The translations under genes and the position numbers were made by a program. A stretch of DNA of 64,000 nucleotides. Source: Mercurialis annua. Taxonomy: Eukaryota; Streptophyta; Magnoliopsida; Malpighiales; Euphorbiaceae. The notes under the pieces are model-generated. The model had not been told where the DNA came from. It worked only from the letters and a program-made list of their open reading frames with translations, and searched no databases. Position 1 is the first letter of the stretch, and each line of letters opens with the position of its first letter. Location of the stretch: the NCBI RefSeq assembly GCF_937616625.2, contig NC_065570.1, forward strand, positions 71,761,665 through 71,825,664. The letters run 5' to 3'. Positions 47,364-57,919 of this stretch are shown here, in pieces.

Positions 47364-48513
47364 TTGAGTATACTTAATAACCAATAGGGAAGAAACAACC
47401 CTGATTCTTTTCATATAGCTACTCTTGTTTTCTCCTCTCAATCAAATTTAGGTATATTGATGGATGACTTGTTTTTCAATTTCTTTTGAATAGAAATTTC
47501 TTATTTTGCTTGCTAGAAATTTTAACGCTCAAGTTATTTTTTTCTTTTTGTATTTATTTTTTATCAAGGATACATTAAAATGATTGTTGATTTGAGTTCT
47601 TGCACATTTCATAATTCTTGTTAGAATTATGTGCGAGCTATATAGTAGATCTGATTTGGATAAAAAAAAATCTTCTAATATTAATAGTTCTCAATTCAGC
47701 TATAGTTATTTGATGTGAATTGATTATATTGTTTGATAACTTTAAGATCAAGTTCACATTTTGCACAACAATATTTTAATTAAAGTGACCAGTCAATTTT
47801 TCTTCTCATAAAAAGATTAAAGTATGTTCAACGTGTTGATTTCAAATCGTTGATCATGGCTGGACTTGGTCTCATGCAAGTTTCATTTTGATGAATGATT
47901 CATATTAGTTCATTATACATACAATTACTCACTTGATAAATACATTTAGGTACGGATTAAATTGCAAACTAGAACAAGCTAAAAAAATAATAAGGGTAGA
48001 TTAGAAGAGTATGAAATACTATTTTTCTATAATTGTATGGCAAGAAATTAAAATAATTTCATTAGGATAATGACTTTACTTTATCAAGATGTATTCCTTT
48101 TCTTTATTTTCTTATCAAAATGCAGTCATTTCAAAACTAACTTAGAAGATATATAATGCCGGTGAGAAAGTAGTTATGTGGTAACTCATCTGAAGGCATT
48201 AAGAGGTGTATGATTTGGTTCATAGTGTCATAATTTCTTTTTAAAAAAGAATGCGACAAACAAATATTTTCCATATTTGTATAACTAAAAGAGTAATCAG
48301 ATGTCTTTTAAAGGTTTAAACGCTTAAAAATGTTAAATCTTTCAACTTTTTACATATTTATAAATTATAATCCAACATTTCAAAAATATAATTTTTTTAT
48401 TTAATTTCGATAAGTATATTTTAAATGGTGTACTACTCAATTAGAAAATGACCAAATCCTTTTATTTTATTTTGCTTATGACACCTTTTTTTTTTGTCAA
48501 GAGTAACCTTAAT
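47364..48513. other. VDAC 3' region and intergenic sequence
   Basis: The first about 150 bases are the VDAC 3' untranslated region. A short hairpin, CATAATTCTTGTTAGAATTATG, lies near 47609. The remainder is AT-rich with no gene seen. Confidence 0.5.
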
Positions 48514-48912
48514 GGGTTAAGGTACAAAAAGGACCCTAATGTTTACTCTGTTGTTTACTCTGTGACTCACATGCGCTCCTAATGTTTTTCAAGTTTTAAA
48601 AATGACCTTGACGTTATCAAAGTGGAACAAATATACCATTCGTCTAACGATAACATGTTTTAATGTTAACTCAGTTGATGTGGCATACAATTAGCCGTTG
48701 TCCTAACGTTAAAAAATGACCCTAACATTATCAAATTGGAGCAAACATAACCCTAACGTTATCAAAGTGGAATAAATATACTATTCACCGTTAGACGGAG
48801 GATATATTTGTTCCACTTTGTTAAGGTTAGGGTCATTTTTGAGACTTGAAAAACATTAGGAGGCCAGATGAGTCACAAAGTAAATATTAGAGTCATTTTT
48901 GTACCTTATCCC
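48514..48912. mobile_element. TIR element (MITE), about 399 bases
   Basis: GGGTTAAGGTACAAAAAGGA on the left matches the complement of the right end, GGGATAAGGTACAAAAATGA, and the similarity continues for about 110 bases (TTTACTCTGTGACTCA, CTCCTAATGTTTTTCAAG, AAAGTGGAACAAATAT on both sides). The interior repeats CCCTAACGTTATCAAAGTGG-type units. The flanks do not show a clean duplication. Confidence 0.65.
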
Positions 48913-49095
48913 GTAAGTTAATTCTAATAAGTATATTCAGATGAGAAAGTATTATATTTGGCCATAAATAAAGAATTTAAAACATATCTATTTTTTTTTA
49001 TAAATATATGTCCTTGGTTATAGTTGAAATATTATATACTTAGAAATTAAGATAAAATTAATATTTTTAAAAAGGTAAGCTATATTAAAAAAAAA

Positions 49096-49389
49096 GGATC
49101 ATTTATACTCTTTGGGTTAGACTCCATAATCAAATAAGATTTTATCGTTCGGAAAGGTTCAAATGTGCCCCCAACATCTTAAAAAGTTGTTACCCAGATC
49201 CCTAAATTCTGATAATTAGGCCCCTAATGTTTCATTTATGCGTCAAAATTGGGGCATATTTAAATCTTTCTGGACGTTGAGGGCATATTTGAACTTTTTC
49301 GGACGTTGAGGGTATAATTGAACTTTTCCGGATGTTGAGATATTACTTGACCTTAGTTAAATCTTAGGAGCATAAATGATATTTTCTCC
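49096..49389. mobile_element. Candidate MITE with internal 28-29 base repeats
   Basis: GGATCATTTATACTC on the left corresponds to the inverse of GCATAAATGATATTTTCTCC on the right. Inside, GGACGTTGAGGGCATATTTG-type units occur about three times in tandem (about 49273-49342). The borders are approximate. Confidence 0.5.
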
Positions 49390-50231
49390 AACTTTAAATA
49401 AAAAAAATTAATATTTGAGTGATGAGAACTTCTAAATACATTTGAAAGCATCACTTACCCAAATAATAGTCTAATGGTAGCAATAGAGATTAGGGCATTT
49501 TGTGCCGTGTTGATCATTGCGGAAACAAAGACAAAAGTGTATCTTTGAATTTTCTCAATATCTCTAGATGCTTTTCAGTTTAGAATTTTCCAGGGCTTGA
49601 GTTATAGTAAATTCCTACTGATATTCCTCTAATCACCCACAAAACTTCTTGATTTTAAAATTATTTTATTAAGTATTCTAATTAGAATATTTAAAAATCT
49701 AGATTAGTATAATTTATAAAGAAGATAACTGAAAGAAGAAAGACAGCAGGTAAGCCAAATCATAGACACAGTCGTATGAATCAGAAGAAGTAGTGCACCC
49801 CCTTTTCAATTCCAACGACTATTGAAAATCTATCTACATTTGCCAGCAGCAGGAAGTAGAATGTAGAAGAGTGTATGTGTCCACCCACTTGTTCCGGTTA
49901 GGTTTGTGAATCCCTTCAAAAATGAACCAAATGTAATATTATTTTCGATTCGGTTTCATTTTTTATAGAAAACAGGCTTTTGCCAAGTATATTTCTGTCG
50001 AAAATCCTTCGATAATTAATTTCACATACAAATTATCAACGGAAAAAATCCGTCCGTAATCCAATAGTGTGACGAGAATTAACCGGCAACATTCCGTATA
50101 CCCGTAAAAAGGAAATCCAAATCCAAACAAGGCATTTGCATCTGAGCTACTAACTTAAGACACACACATCAAAATACAACAGCTCAAACACAGACAATGA
50201 GACATTTTCAAAAGAAATACACGAAGATGAG
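49390..50231. other. Spacer and 3' region of the F-box gene
   Basis: AT-rich, with no gene seen; the right end should contain the F-box gene 3' untranslated region. Confidence 0.45.
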
Positions 50232-51362
50232 TCAAACTAAAGCATAGAGCTCCGGAACAAAAGAAAACCATCTGAACCCACAGCTCCACTTGTCAGGCAA
50301 GGAAGGTGATTTCGGCAGCCAATGCCATGTCTTTCTCGACACCTTGAAATACAATATCTCCGGCCACGTGTAGCAGCAAATACAAATCATCCCCTGATGC
50401 CAAAAACAGTACACATGTTCATAATTATGATAACACACTGAGAAAAATTTCCTACTCATCATCTCAGGCAAACTTTCAATTTCAACCCAATTCCCTCCAT
50501 TACCCAATTCCCATAATTTCATCATTTTTGAAATCCCATTTCTTCCAATTCCACCAATTAGATACAGTTTCCCTTCACCATCGTCACTCACAAGCCTAGC
50601 AAAAGTAAGCTCACCCGGCAATTCATTCCCAAATCTCTTGCATTTTCTGCTTTCAAAGTCCAGACTAACCACTGAAAACGGCTCCGGAGTTGTAAAATAC
50701 AAGGACCCATTAAAGAATACGCCTTCTTGATGACAATTGTCGCCTAAAATTGGCTCTAAAACATCAAACGTTTGCCAGATATGGACTGTTGAGTCGTAAA
50801 TAAAAGCTGAAATATACGAAATTTTTGAGCAGAGTACGAAAATTTTGTACCCGAATGGCGTTGAAACAAAAGTGAGGGACTCAAAAGTAAAAGGGTAGAT
50901 TGGGAATTCGATAAACCTCGAAGATTTAGCCAAGAAATTGCAGACAAGAAAAGAATTTGAATTAGGAACAGAGAAACAAAAGAGACCGTGGGAGCTGGAA
51001 ATAAGAGTACAAGACTCTGTAATACAATTGACGACAGACGAAGGAACTAAAAAACAGAGTGATAACGTCAAATTACGCCACGTGTTAAGCATAGAATCGT
51101 ACAAGCAATAACGGTGATAGAATTGAGGGTGAGAAAGTAAAAGAAAAGAAGAGAGCGAACCGCCGCCGGAAGAAGTGTGTTTAGACATAAACGACGGCGA
51201 GAATAAAAGAGAGCTGAAACGCTTACAGGTCGATCGGAGATTCAAGAATGTTTTAAGCGGCAAGAAAGATAATACAAGGTCAAGAATCTCCTCCGGCGTC
51301 CGGCTCCAGATCCCGGGATCCATCTCCGGCCAGCTTGTTGGAGATTGTGGGTTGTCTGGCAT
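50232..51362 (-). CDS. F-box protein with kelch-like C-terminal region
   Basis: F-box proteins are the substrate adaptors of SCF ubiquitin ligases. This intronless 376-residue protein has an F-box at about residues 17-60 (IWSRTPEEILDLVLSFLPLK, then LNLRSTCKRFSSLLFSPSF), which binds the SKP1-like subunit. The rest is a beta-propeller-like region with degenerate kelch elements, e.g. GKLYLIGGIGRNGISKMMKL, NWVEIESLPEMM and KTWHWLPKSPSLPDKW. The architecture resembles the At5g43190 type and, more distantly, UFO (recognition, not a search). The substrate cannot be told from the sequence. The start is the first ATG before MDPGIW; a second in-frame ATG 13 codons later would also keep the whole F-box. 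Confidence 0.88.
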   Translation of the reverse strand: MPDNPQSPTSWPEMDPGIWSRTPEEILDLVLSFLPLKTFLNLRSTCKRFSSLLFSPSFMSKHTSSGGGSLSSFLLLSHPQFYHRYCLYDSMLNTWRNLTLSLCFLVPSSVVNCITESCTLISSSHGLFCFSVPNSNSFLVCNFLAKSSRFIEFPIYPFTFESLTFVSTPFGYKIFVLCSKISYISAFIYDSTVHIWQTFDVLEPILGDNCHQEGVFFNGSLYFTTPEPFSVVSLDFESRKCKRFGNELPGELTFARLVSDDGEGKLYLIGGIGRNGISKMMKLWELGNGGNWVEIESLPEMMSRKFFSVCYHNYEHVYCFWHQGMICICCYTWPEILYFKVSRKTWHWLPKSPSLPDKWSCGFRWFSFVPELYALV

Positions 51363-53193
51363 GACTGCGGATTGAGATTTATGAGAGGTAGTGCTAGTAG
51401 TTGCTTTTATGGTTTGTTTTGGCGAGTTTCGTACATGACTAGAAGAACAGGGAAATTTAATTATGAATAAGTACTACTATTTGTGTTACTTTGGATGCAA
51501 CTTAAATGTGTAAATATAAATGAACAAAAGCTTAATACGGCCCCTTGAATTTGTAATACGATGTTATTTAATTTATTTTTTATTTAGGTCAGATTATTTT
51601 ATAATTTAGGTTTTAATTGCAAAAATTAAATTTAGGATAATATTATCACAGCAATTAAGGAGCTCTATAATTTATTTCTTGCATCTCTCATTTCTAATTT
51701 GTATTACATGCGTTTATAAAATACAATCATAAGTGATCTAATTTAACGAATGATTCGGAATAAAGAAAGAAATGGAAAAATAAAAAAATTGTATGAATTC
51801 ATAAAAACTTTGTGGATAGAAACCCCTTCTTCAAATATAAATGAATATAGGCCCACAAATTAGCATTTTTTTTTATCCACCGAGCAATTGTTTATTGACT
51901 GTTTAGAAAGAGAAATTATTATTCATACTCAATGTTCAACATATTTTAAATATTTTAAACTTCATTAAAGAATAAAAGTATAATATGTATTTCATTATTA
52001 AAATTATATTTAAATCCTATTAAAATATAAAAAAAGTAACTAAATAATATTAGTAATAAAAAAATTATCTCATTATCAAAAATTAACTTTAAATTTTGTT
52101 AGATAAAAGTATTATCGCTGTCCTATAAAGACAAATTATTAATTTTTTTGTCAATTATAGCTAAAATATATAACGTTCTTAAAAATTATTAATTTTAAAA
52201 TAAATTATTATTGATTTAATGAATCAAACTCATTATATCTAGGTATGTGAGAATATTTTGATAATTTTAGCTTTAATTAATATTAAAAGTAGATTTGTTA
52301 TTATTATTTTTATAAGAAACAAATAATATAAGGTATCAAAAAAATACTAATCGATTATCTATTTATTAGATAATATTTTATATTTAATTGATAAAAAATT
52401 AATTAGTATTTATTGTTTTAAATAATATATTTGATATAATTTTTAGATGAAATAAAAGTACTGCAAAATATTTGATGTATTTTTTTATTAAAAGATAAAT
52501 CTAACTGTATTTATTATAGAAATTATTTTTTTAAATCAGTCTAAATAACTACGAAATCGAAATTATAAAAATGCATTTGAAAAACCTTAACTACTCGAAT
52601 TAGACTTCACTGATACATTTGCTTGCACGGTTCATGTAGGCATATGAGTTAGAGATGGTTGGTTAAACCTAAAAGTTGATTGTTTCTTTTGCGCCAGGAA
52701 AACAATTAGGCCTTTTTTTCTTCTAAGATAAGCGTTGATTTTGACTTAATTACGTTCTAAGGGAAAAAGAGGAATTAGTAGAATTTTTTGAGAGAAATTT
52801 TTTCTTTTGAAAGATAATACTAACTTCGTTAAGATACTTTCAGATAAAAAAATCATTGAATCATATCAAAATCATATCTTAAGTTGATACAAATAAATAA
52901 ATTTCGATTTATATACATTTTTGTTAAATTAATCATATTACTTATTCTTATTTTTATGTTTAATCAATTTCTTTAATTTATTAAATTTTTTATTGATAGA
53001 GATAAAATAAAAAATACTATGAACCAAAAAATTCCCCAAAACAATGAATATTATGGATTGGGAGTCAGTGGGGTAGACAAATAAATATATCAATGCAGTA
53101 GAATATCAGTGATACTCTTAATATTTTTTTCTCAAAAAACAAAACTCTTCCTCAATTCGAATTGATAGATCAATCACCAACTTATTATTTTTG
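51363..53193. other. F-box gene leader and long AT-rich intergenic region
   Basis: The first about 100 bases should hold the F-box leader and promoter. The remainder is strongly AT-rich with many poly(T) and ATTTAAT-type runs. No gene or bordered repeat is recognised. Confidence 0.5.
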
Positions 53194-53680
53194 AAGAAAT
53201 TCTTTGGTAGATTCAGTACACCACGTCATCTGTGGACTAAACCTATCACATTATGACACATCATCAAAATAATGGCATTATCGTAATATTACTATTTAAA
53301 AGTGTAAAAAGTACTCCCTCCGTTCTTTTTTAGTTGTCCATTTAGCCAATTTTATTTGTCTACAAATAGTTGTCCATTTAGAAATCCCATGCAATATTAA
53401 CTACTTATGTTCCAAGTTTACCCATCCCTAATAAATGACTCTATGTTTTAATTTAAAAGGCATTTATTAACTAATAGGGCTATATTAGTATTTTTATTTA
53501 TAAATTAAGACAAAATAAGCACTATCTTGGTATGTGCAATATTGGCTAAATGGACAACTAAAAAAGAACGGAGGTAGTAATAAACAAAATTATAATAGTG
53601 CCATTATATTAATGACGTGTCATAATGTGATAGGTTAGTGCACATATGGTATGGTAGACTGAGTCTATTTAAGAATCTCT
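53194..53680. mobile_element. Hairpin MITE (family M1, copy D) interrupted by a Stowaway MITE
   Basis: AGAAATTCTTTGGTAGATTC on the left pairs with the inverse of the right end (AGAGATTCTTAAATAGACTC). CCTATCACATTATGACAC is found on the left, and its exact complement on the right, on either side of the Stowaway at 53314-53577. Without the insert the element is about 220 bases. Confidence 0.7.
53314..53577. mobile_element. Stowaway MITE (Tc1/mariner type)
   Basis: It has the classic ends CTCCCTCCGTTC and GAACGGAGGTAG, the dinucleotide TA duplicated on both sides (53312-53313, 53578-53579), and inverted GTTGTCCATTTAGCCAAT similarity inward. It is non-coding. Confidence 0.92.
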
Positions 53681-53695
53681 TTTATTTTTGACGTT

Positions 53696-54115
53696 TCAAA
53701 TTATAGACCATCATTCATTTTTAATAAAAAAAATTAAAAATAAATATATATAGATATACTCAAATAATTTAATTGTTTTATATTTTAATCCAAATGAATA
53801 ATTTTTAATATCACTGCAAAATAAATTGACTATTTAATAAATAAAATGCACTAATAAAAACTATTTATCTTCCTAAGAAAACAAACAAACTATGTATATG
53901 CTATTCATATCTAACATTTTTTATAAAAGAACAAAATTAAAAAAAAAATTAACCAATTTACCATATTATTTAATTTTTACGGTTTTCAAAATAATTTATC
54001 ATTATGAAACGAACGAAATATTTTTTTATTAATTGAAATATTATATATTAAAATATCGTCATTAAATGTATTTTACTCCTTAAATTTTTAAGTTCTATAT
54101 CTAGTTAAACATATG
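53696..54115. other. Intergenic, nothing recognised
   Basis: About 420 bases of AT-rich sequence left of element T2. Confidence 0.5.
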
Positions 54116-54120
54116 GGTAT

Positions 54121-54713
54121 TGATGGATACCGAATCCTACTGTAAGTATAATGGAGCCGAGTTGCAGGAGATCCACTCTCAGGCGACACCGGACTCCCCC
54201 TGAAGACGGAAAGATATGAAGGAGATACCGAATCTCTAAGATTCGGTAATACACTAATAAAGACCGAATCCCACATGATCCGCCAAGAGCGCGTCAGGTC
54301 CGGGATTCGGATACACGACTAAATATGGAAACCTTGTCCTATTTGGACACAAACACTACATATGGAAGGATAAGCTCTACTTTAGGAAGATAAGACTATT
54401 TAGGAAGACGTTCCTAAATAGGACTCTTATCAGATTAAGGTAGATCTCGACAAATCAGGAGAATCCTTAAGATACGGCCGAATCCCTACAAAGTAGGATT
54501 CACCTACCTAATACAACTCTACTAGGTATATTCGACTACTATAAAAGGAGCACAAGGTATGCCTAGAATCACAATTACATTCATATACTCAAAACGCTGC
54601 TCAAAGCTCTAGACTGACTTTAGCATCGGAGAGTTAATCGGACAACCACCGTCCGGTTAGCTTCTACCCTATTTTGCAGGTTCACTCACCGGTTCAGAAG
54701 GCAGACTCCATCA
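54121..54713 (+). repeat. 5' LTR of element T2
   Basis: TGATGG to CCATCA. A TATAAAAG box starts at 54540. GACTGACTTTAGCATCGGAG is followed by a hairpin at about 54635-54659 (core stem CGGAC/GTCCG, loop AACCACC). Confidence 0.95.
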
Positions 54714-54715
54714 AT

Positions 54716-54733
54716 TGGCGCCGTCTGTGGGAA
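54716..54733 (+). promoter_or_regulatory. Primer-binding site of element T2
   Basis: TGGCGCCGTCTGTGGGAA follows the LTR after two bases; the first ten bases are complementary to the expected tRNA-Asp 3' end, as in T1. Confidence 0.7.
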
Positions 54734-54788
54734 AAGCTTAACTAAACTTCAAAAGAAGGAGCTTTTCTGAACTCAAATACAAATCTCA

Positions 54789-57278
54789 TTGAAGAAGATG
54801 ACTTCTGAAAGAGTAAACCTGAAAGACAAACAACCAATGGACCCAAAAAGCACTCCGGAGATAATCAACGTGACGGAAGATGGGCTTCTCAACTCCGGGG
54901 AAAAAAGCAACACCGGAGGGCTCTCTTTCTCAACACCCCAGTACCAAACTAATCCAATAAGAGGAAGCATCCCAATTGCTTTCAACCTAAGCACTGAAGA
55001 ACAAGCACCAAATGCGGCGACACAAGATCCACACAGCGAAATGCTGAAAAAGATACTAGAATCTGTGCAGGCAAATCTTGACAGATTGGCTAATGAGGCC
55101 AAAAGAACAAACGACAGGCACGAAGAAACTATGAGAATGCTAAGGGAAAACTTCAGCCCTACAGCTCCCAGAAGAAGAGAAAGAACAAGAAATGCAAACC
55201 CAGGCCGATGGGAGACAAGGGCAGAAAACAACAAAAGCAAGGAACCTCGGACCAGAGGAAACGAAGAGAGGAACGAAGCAAGAAACCAGCGAGAAAAGGA
55301 AACCAGCGAAGAGGAAAGTCCTGACAGAGAAAAATCTAACGAGGAATCACCAGAGGCACCCAGAAATGAGCACAACCAGGAGGACGCCCGAAGCGGTCTG
55401 AATACGAAACGAGACGAACGAAGGGAGAAGGAAAAAGAAGATGCCCCACCAAGGAGTAAGCGACAAGAAAGAGATGCAGGGAAAGAACAAAATAAGAAAA
55501 AACACCAAGAAGGAGAGGGCGAATCGTCAGAAACACCCCAAAAAAGCAAAGCCACATATGTGGTGGAAGAAGATCTAGAAGAGAAGATCGCCAAAGCGCT
55601 CAAAAAACTAAAATCTGAAGAATTGGATATAGAGGACCTCAGGTTGAAAGGATCACCCCTCTCGCCCGAGATCATGGAGGAAACCATCCCGTACAGCATG
55701 AAGCTGCCGACCTTGCCAATTTTCAATGGGGAAGGAGACCCCCGAGACCATACCTCTAGGTTCACAGCAACCATGGGGCTACTCAGCGTATCAGACGCCA
55801 TCCTCTGCAGGGTTTTCCCTACCACGCTCACGGGCACAGCCCAGAGATGGTATAACAAATTAAAACCAGGCTCGATCAAAAGCTTCGCTTCGCTTTCAAC
55901 AGAATTCCTCAACAGATATCTCACAAACATCCCAGCTAAAACCACTACCAGTATCCTAAGAGCCTGTATCCAAGAAGAAGGAGAAACCCTGCGAAGCTAC
56001 ATCGAACGATTCAACAAGCAAGCTATGAAGATAGACAACCTGAACGTCGACATGGCGACAGAAGCATTGCGAGACGGGACGCGATTCGGAAAGCTGGTGG
56101 ACAAGCTGCTAGTCAATAAACCCACAACTTTCTCAAACTTAATGGGCATAGCTCAGAAATACTTCGAGTTAGACGAAGGGCGAAGGGCGATTCGCGGAAA
56201 GGAAGCAAAAGGAAAAGAATCAAAAGAGAGATCCAGAGAAAAAACCAAGTCCAAACCTGATGACAGGAGAGGAAGACCCGAAGAAAGCAGACGATTCGCC
56301 CCCCAGACAAGATATGAATCGAGATACGATCCCAGAGATGATGAGAATAACTTCACTCCATTAAACACCAGCCGAACTAATGTCCTCATGTGGATCAAAG
56401 AAAACATCAAAAACGTGGTATGGCCACCCAAAATGAAAGCAGAAGCAAGAGACACCAGAAAGTACTGCAAATTTCACGACGATTACGGACACGAAACGGA
56501 TAGCTGCAGAGACTTAAAGGTCGAGATCGAAAGAATGATCGACACAGGCGAACTGAGGAAATTTGTGGCCCGAAAAGAGAAGAGCAATGACAAGGGAGAA
56601 AAAAGAAACAGAGAAGACAAGCCAAAAGAAAAGGAAGACGAGCGCCCATCCAAAATTCTGGGAACCATACACATGATTAATGGTGGAGGGCATAGTAGCT
56701 CCACGATCAGGAGGAAGCAGAGGAAGGAAGTAATGAACATACGAGAAACTCACATGCCGCCAGTGATCTTCGATGTAGAAGACTATGAACACGTCAAAGC
56801 ACCTCACAACGATGCTTTGGTAGTGACTACTATCATTGAAAATTGGAACATGGAGCGGATCCTTATCGACGAAGGAAGTGCAGTAAACCTCATGACGAAT
56901 GCAGCATACAAAATGTTGGGAGGAACAGCGTCAAGGTTACGCCGAGTCCCAATTCCGCTATCAGGACTCGGTGGACCCTCCATCACCCCGCTGGGAGCAG
57001 TCACCTTGGAAGTAATAATCGGCCCAGAAAGAGGAATGAACAAGAAAATCATGTCACTATTTAACATAGTGGACATGGAATTGACATATAATGCCATCCT
57101 AGGAAGACCTTTCCTCCATGACTCGGCAGCGGTAACCAGCATCAGAGCACTGGCAATGAAGGTACCGACTGAAAAGGGAGTAGTGACGCTGAGAGGAGAC
57201 CAAGGAATAGCCAAGAAGTGCTATGATGAATCAGTGGTGGATCTCCAAGAAAACAAGACCGAAAAGAAGGAAGAATAG
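54789..57278 (+). CDS. gag-protease polyprotein of element T2
   Basis: The 829-residue frame is uninterrupted. After a highly charged Glu/Lys/Arg N-terminal half comes the gag domain (RVFPTTLTGTAQRWYNKLK near residue 340, TLRSYIERFNKQAMKIDNL near 400). A knuckle-like site, YCKFHDDYGHETDSC, is near 558, and an aspartic protease follows with ERILIDEGSAVNLM near 690 and NAILGRPFLHDSAAV near 775. In T1 a stop separates gag from protease; here they are one frame. The protein ends soon after the protease, where the reverse transcriptase should begin. The possible start codons at 54789 and 54798 lie close together; I used the first. Confidence 0.88.
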   Translation: MKKMTSERVNLKDKQPMDPKSTPEIINVTEDGLLNSGEKSNTGGLSFSTPQYQTNPIRGSIPIAFNLSTEEQAPNAATQDPHSEMLKKILESVQANLDRLANEAKRTNDRHEETMRMLRENFSPTAPRRRERTRNANPGRWETRAENNKSKEPRTRGNEERNEARNQREKETSEEESPDREKSNEESPEAPRNEHNQEDARSGLNTKRDERREKEKEDAPPRSKRQERDAGKEQNKKKHQEGEGESSETPQKSKATYVVEEDLEEKIAKALKKLKSEELDIEDLRLKGSPLSPEIMEETIPYSMKLPTLPIFNGEGDPRDHTSRFTATMGLLSVSDAILCRVFPTTLTGTAQRWYNKLKPGSIKSFASLSTEFLNRYLTNIPAKTTTSILRACIQEEGETLRSYIERFNKQAMKIDNLNVDMATEALRDGTRFGKLVDKLLVNKPTTFSNLMGIAQKYFELDEGRRAIRGKEAKGKESKERSREKTKSKPDDRRGRPEESRRFAPQTRYESRYDPRDDENNFTPLNTSRTNVLMWIKENIKNVVWPPKMKAEARDTRKYCKFHDDYGHETDSCRDLKVEIERMIDTGELRKFVARKEKSNDKGEKRNREDKPKEKEDERPSKILGTIHMINGGGHSSSTIRRKQRKEVMNIRETHMPPVIFDVEDYEHVKAPHNDALVVTTIIENWNMERILIDEGSAVNLMTNAAYKMLGGTASRLRRVPIPLSGLGGPSITPLGAVTLEVIIGPERGMNKKIMSLFNIVDMELTYNAILGRPFLHDSAAVTSIRALAMKVPTEKGVVTLRGDQGIAKKCYDESVVDLQENKTEKKEE

Positions 57279-57919
57279 GAATGAAAAACGACCCATCATC
57301 GGTAACGACTCTCCGTCTTACCAGATGGCGTCAAATCTATCTTTAATGCTTTGTATGCCATCTTTTTATCAATAAAAATTCAATTTCGCTACCATCTGAT
57401 TAGCCAGACGAACCAATAAAGAAATAAAAATCAAGAACAGCCACGAATGATTAAATCAAAGACGAAAGAAGAAAAAATAAATTAAAGATCAAACTCAAGA
57501 AAAGCTAAAAGCCAAGAAAATGAGTTTAAATTAACTCAAAGCAAAATCGCCGAACCAGGCAAATCGCCACGAAAGGCTAAAAACCAAGAAAACGAGTTTA
57601 AATTAACTCAAAGCAAAATAGCCGAACCAGGCAGATCGCCACGAAAGGCTAAAAATGAGTTTAGATTAACTCAGAAAAGGCGAATCGCCAAAAAAGAGTT
57701 TAGATTAACTCGAAACAAAAACAAAAATAAAAAGAGTTTAGATTAACTCTACAAAAAGCAACGCCAAGAACAGGGTTTAGAGTAACCCTCGAGGCAAGAC
57801 AAGTACATAAAGATAAGGCAAAAGCACATTTCGAAGAAAAACGAAGAAAATATATTCATAAATTGCGAATTACAAAAAGCAAAATTAATACATCAGCAAA
57901 TACAATCAAAAGAAAACTA
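57279..57919. repeat. Non-coding segment replacing pol in element T2, with 72-base tandem repeats
   Basis: Two full 72-base units start at 57504 and 57576 (GCTAAAARCCAAGAAAAYGA) and a diverged third at 57648. Shorter GAGTTTAGATTAACTC pieces continue to about 57790. No trace of reverse transcriptase, RNase H or integrase is visible. Confidence 0.85.

Noticed and set aside
54773..55945. 390-codon open frame on minus across the T2 gag region
   Set aside because: It is the complement of the charged gag repeat-like sequence (Ser/Leu-rich as expected from Glu/Arg codons), shows no domain, and does not correspond to the antisense gene position in T1.
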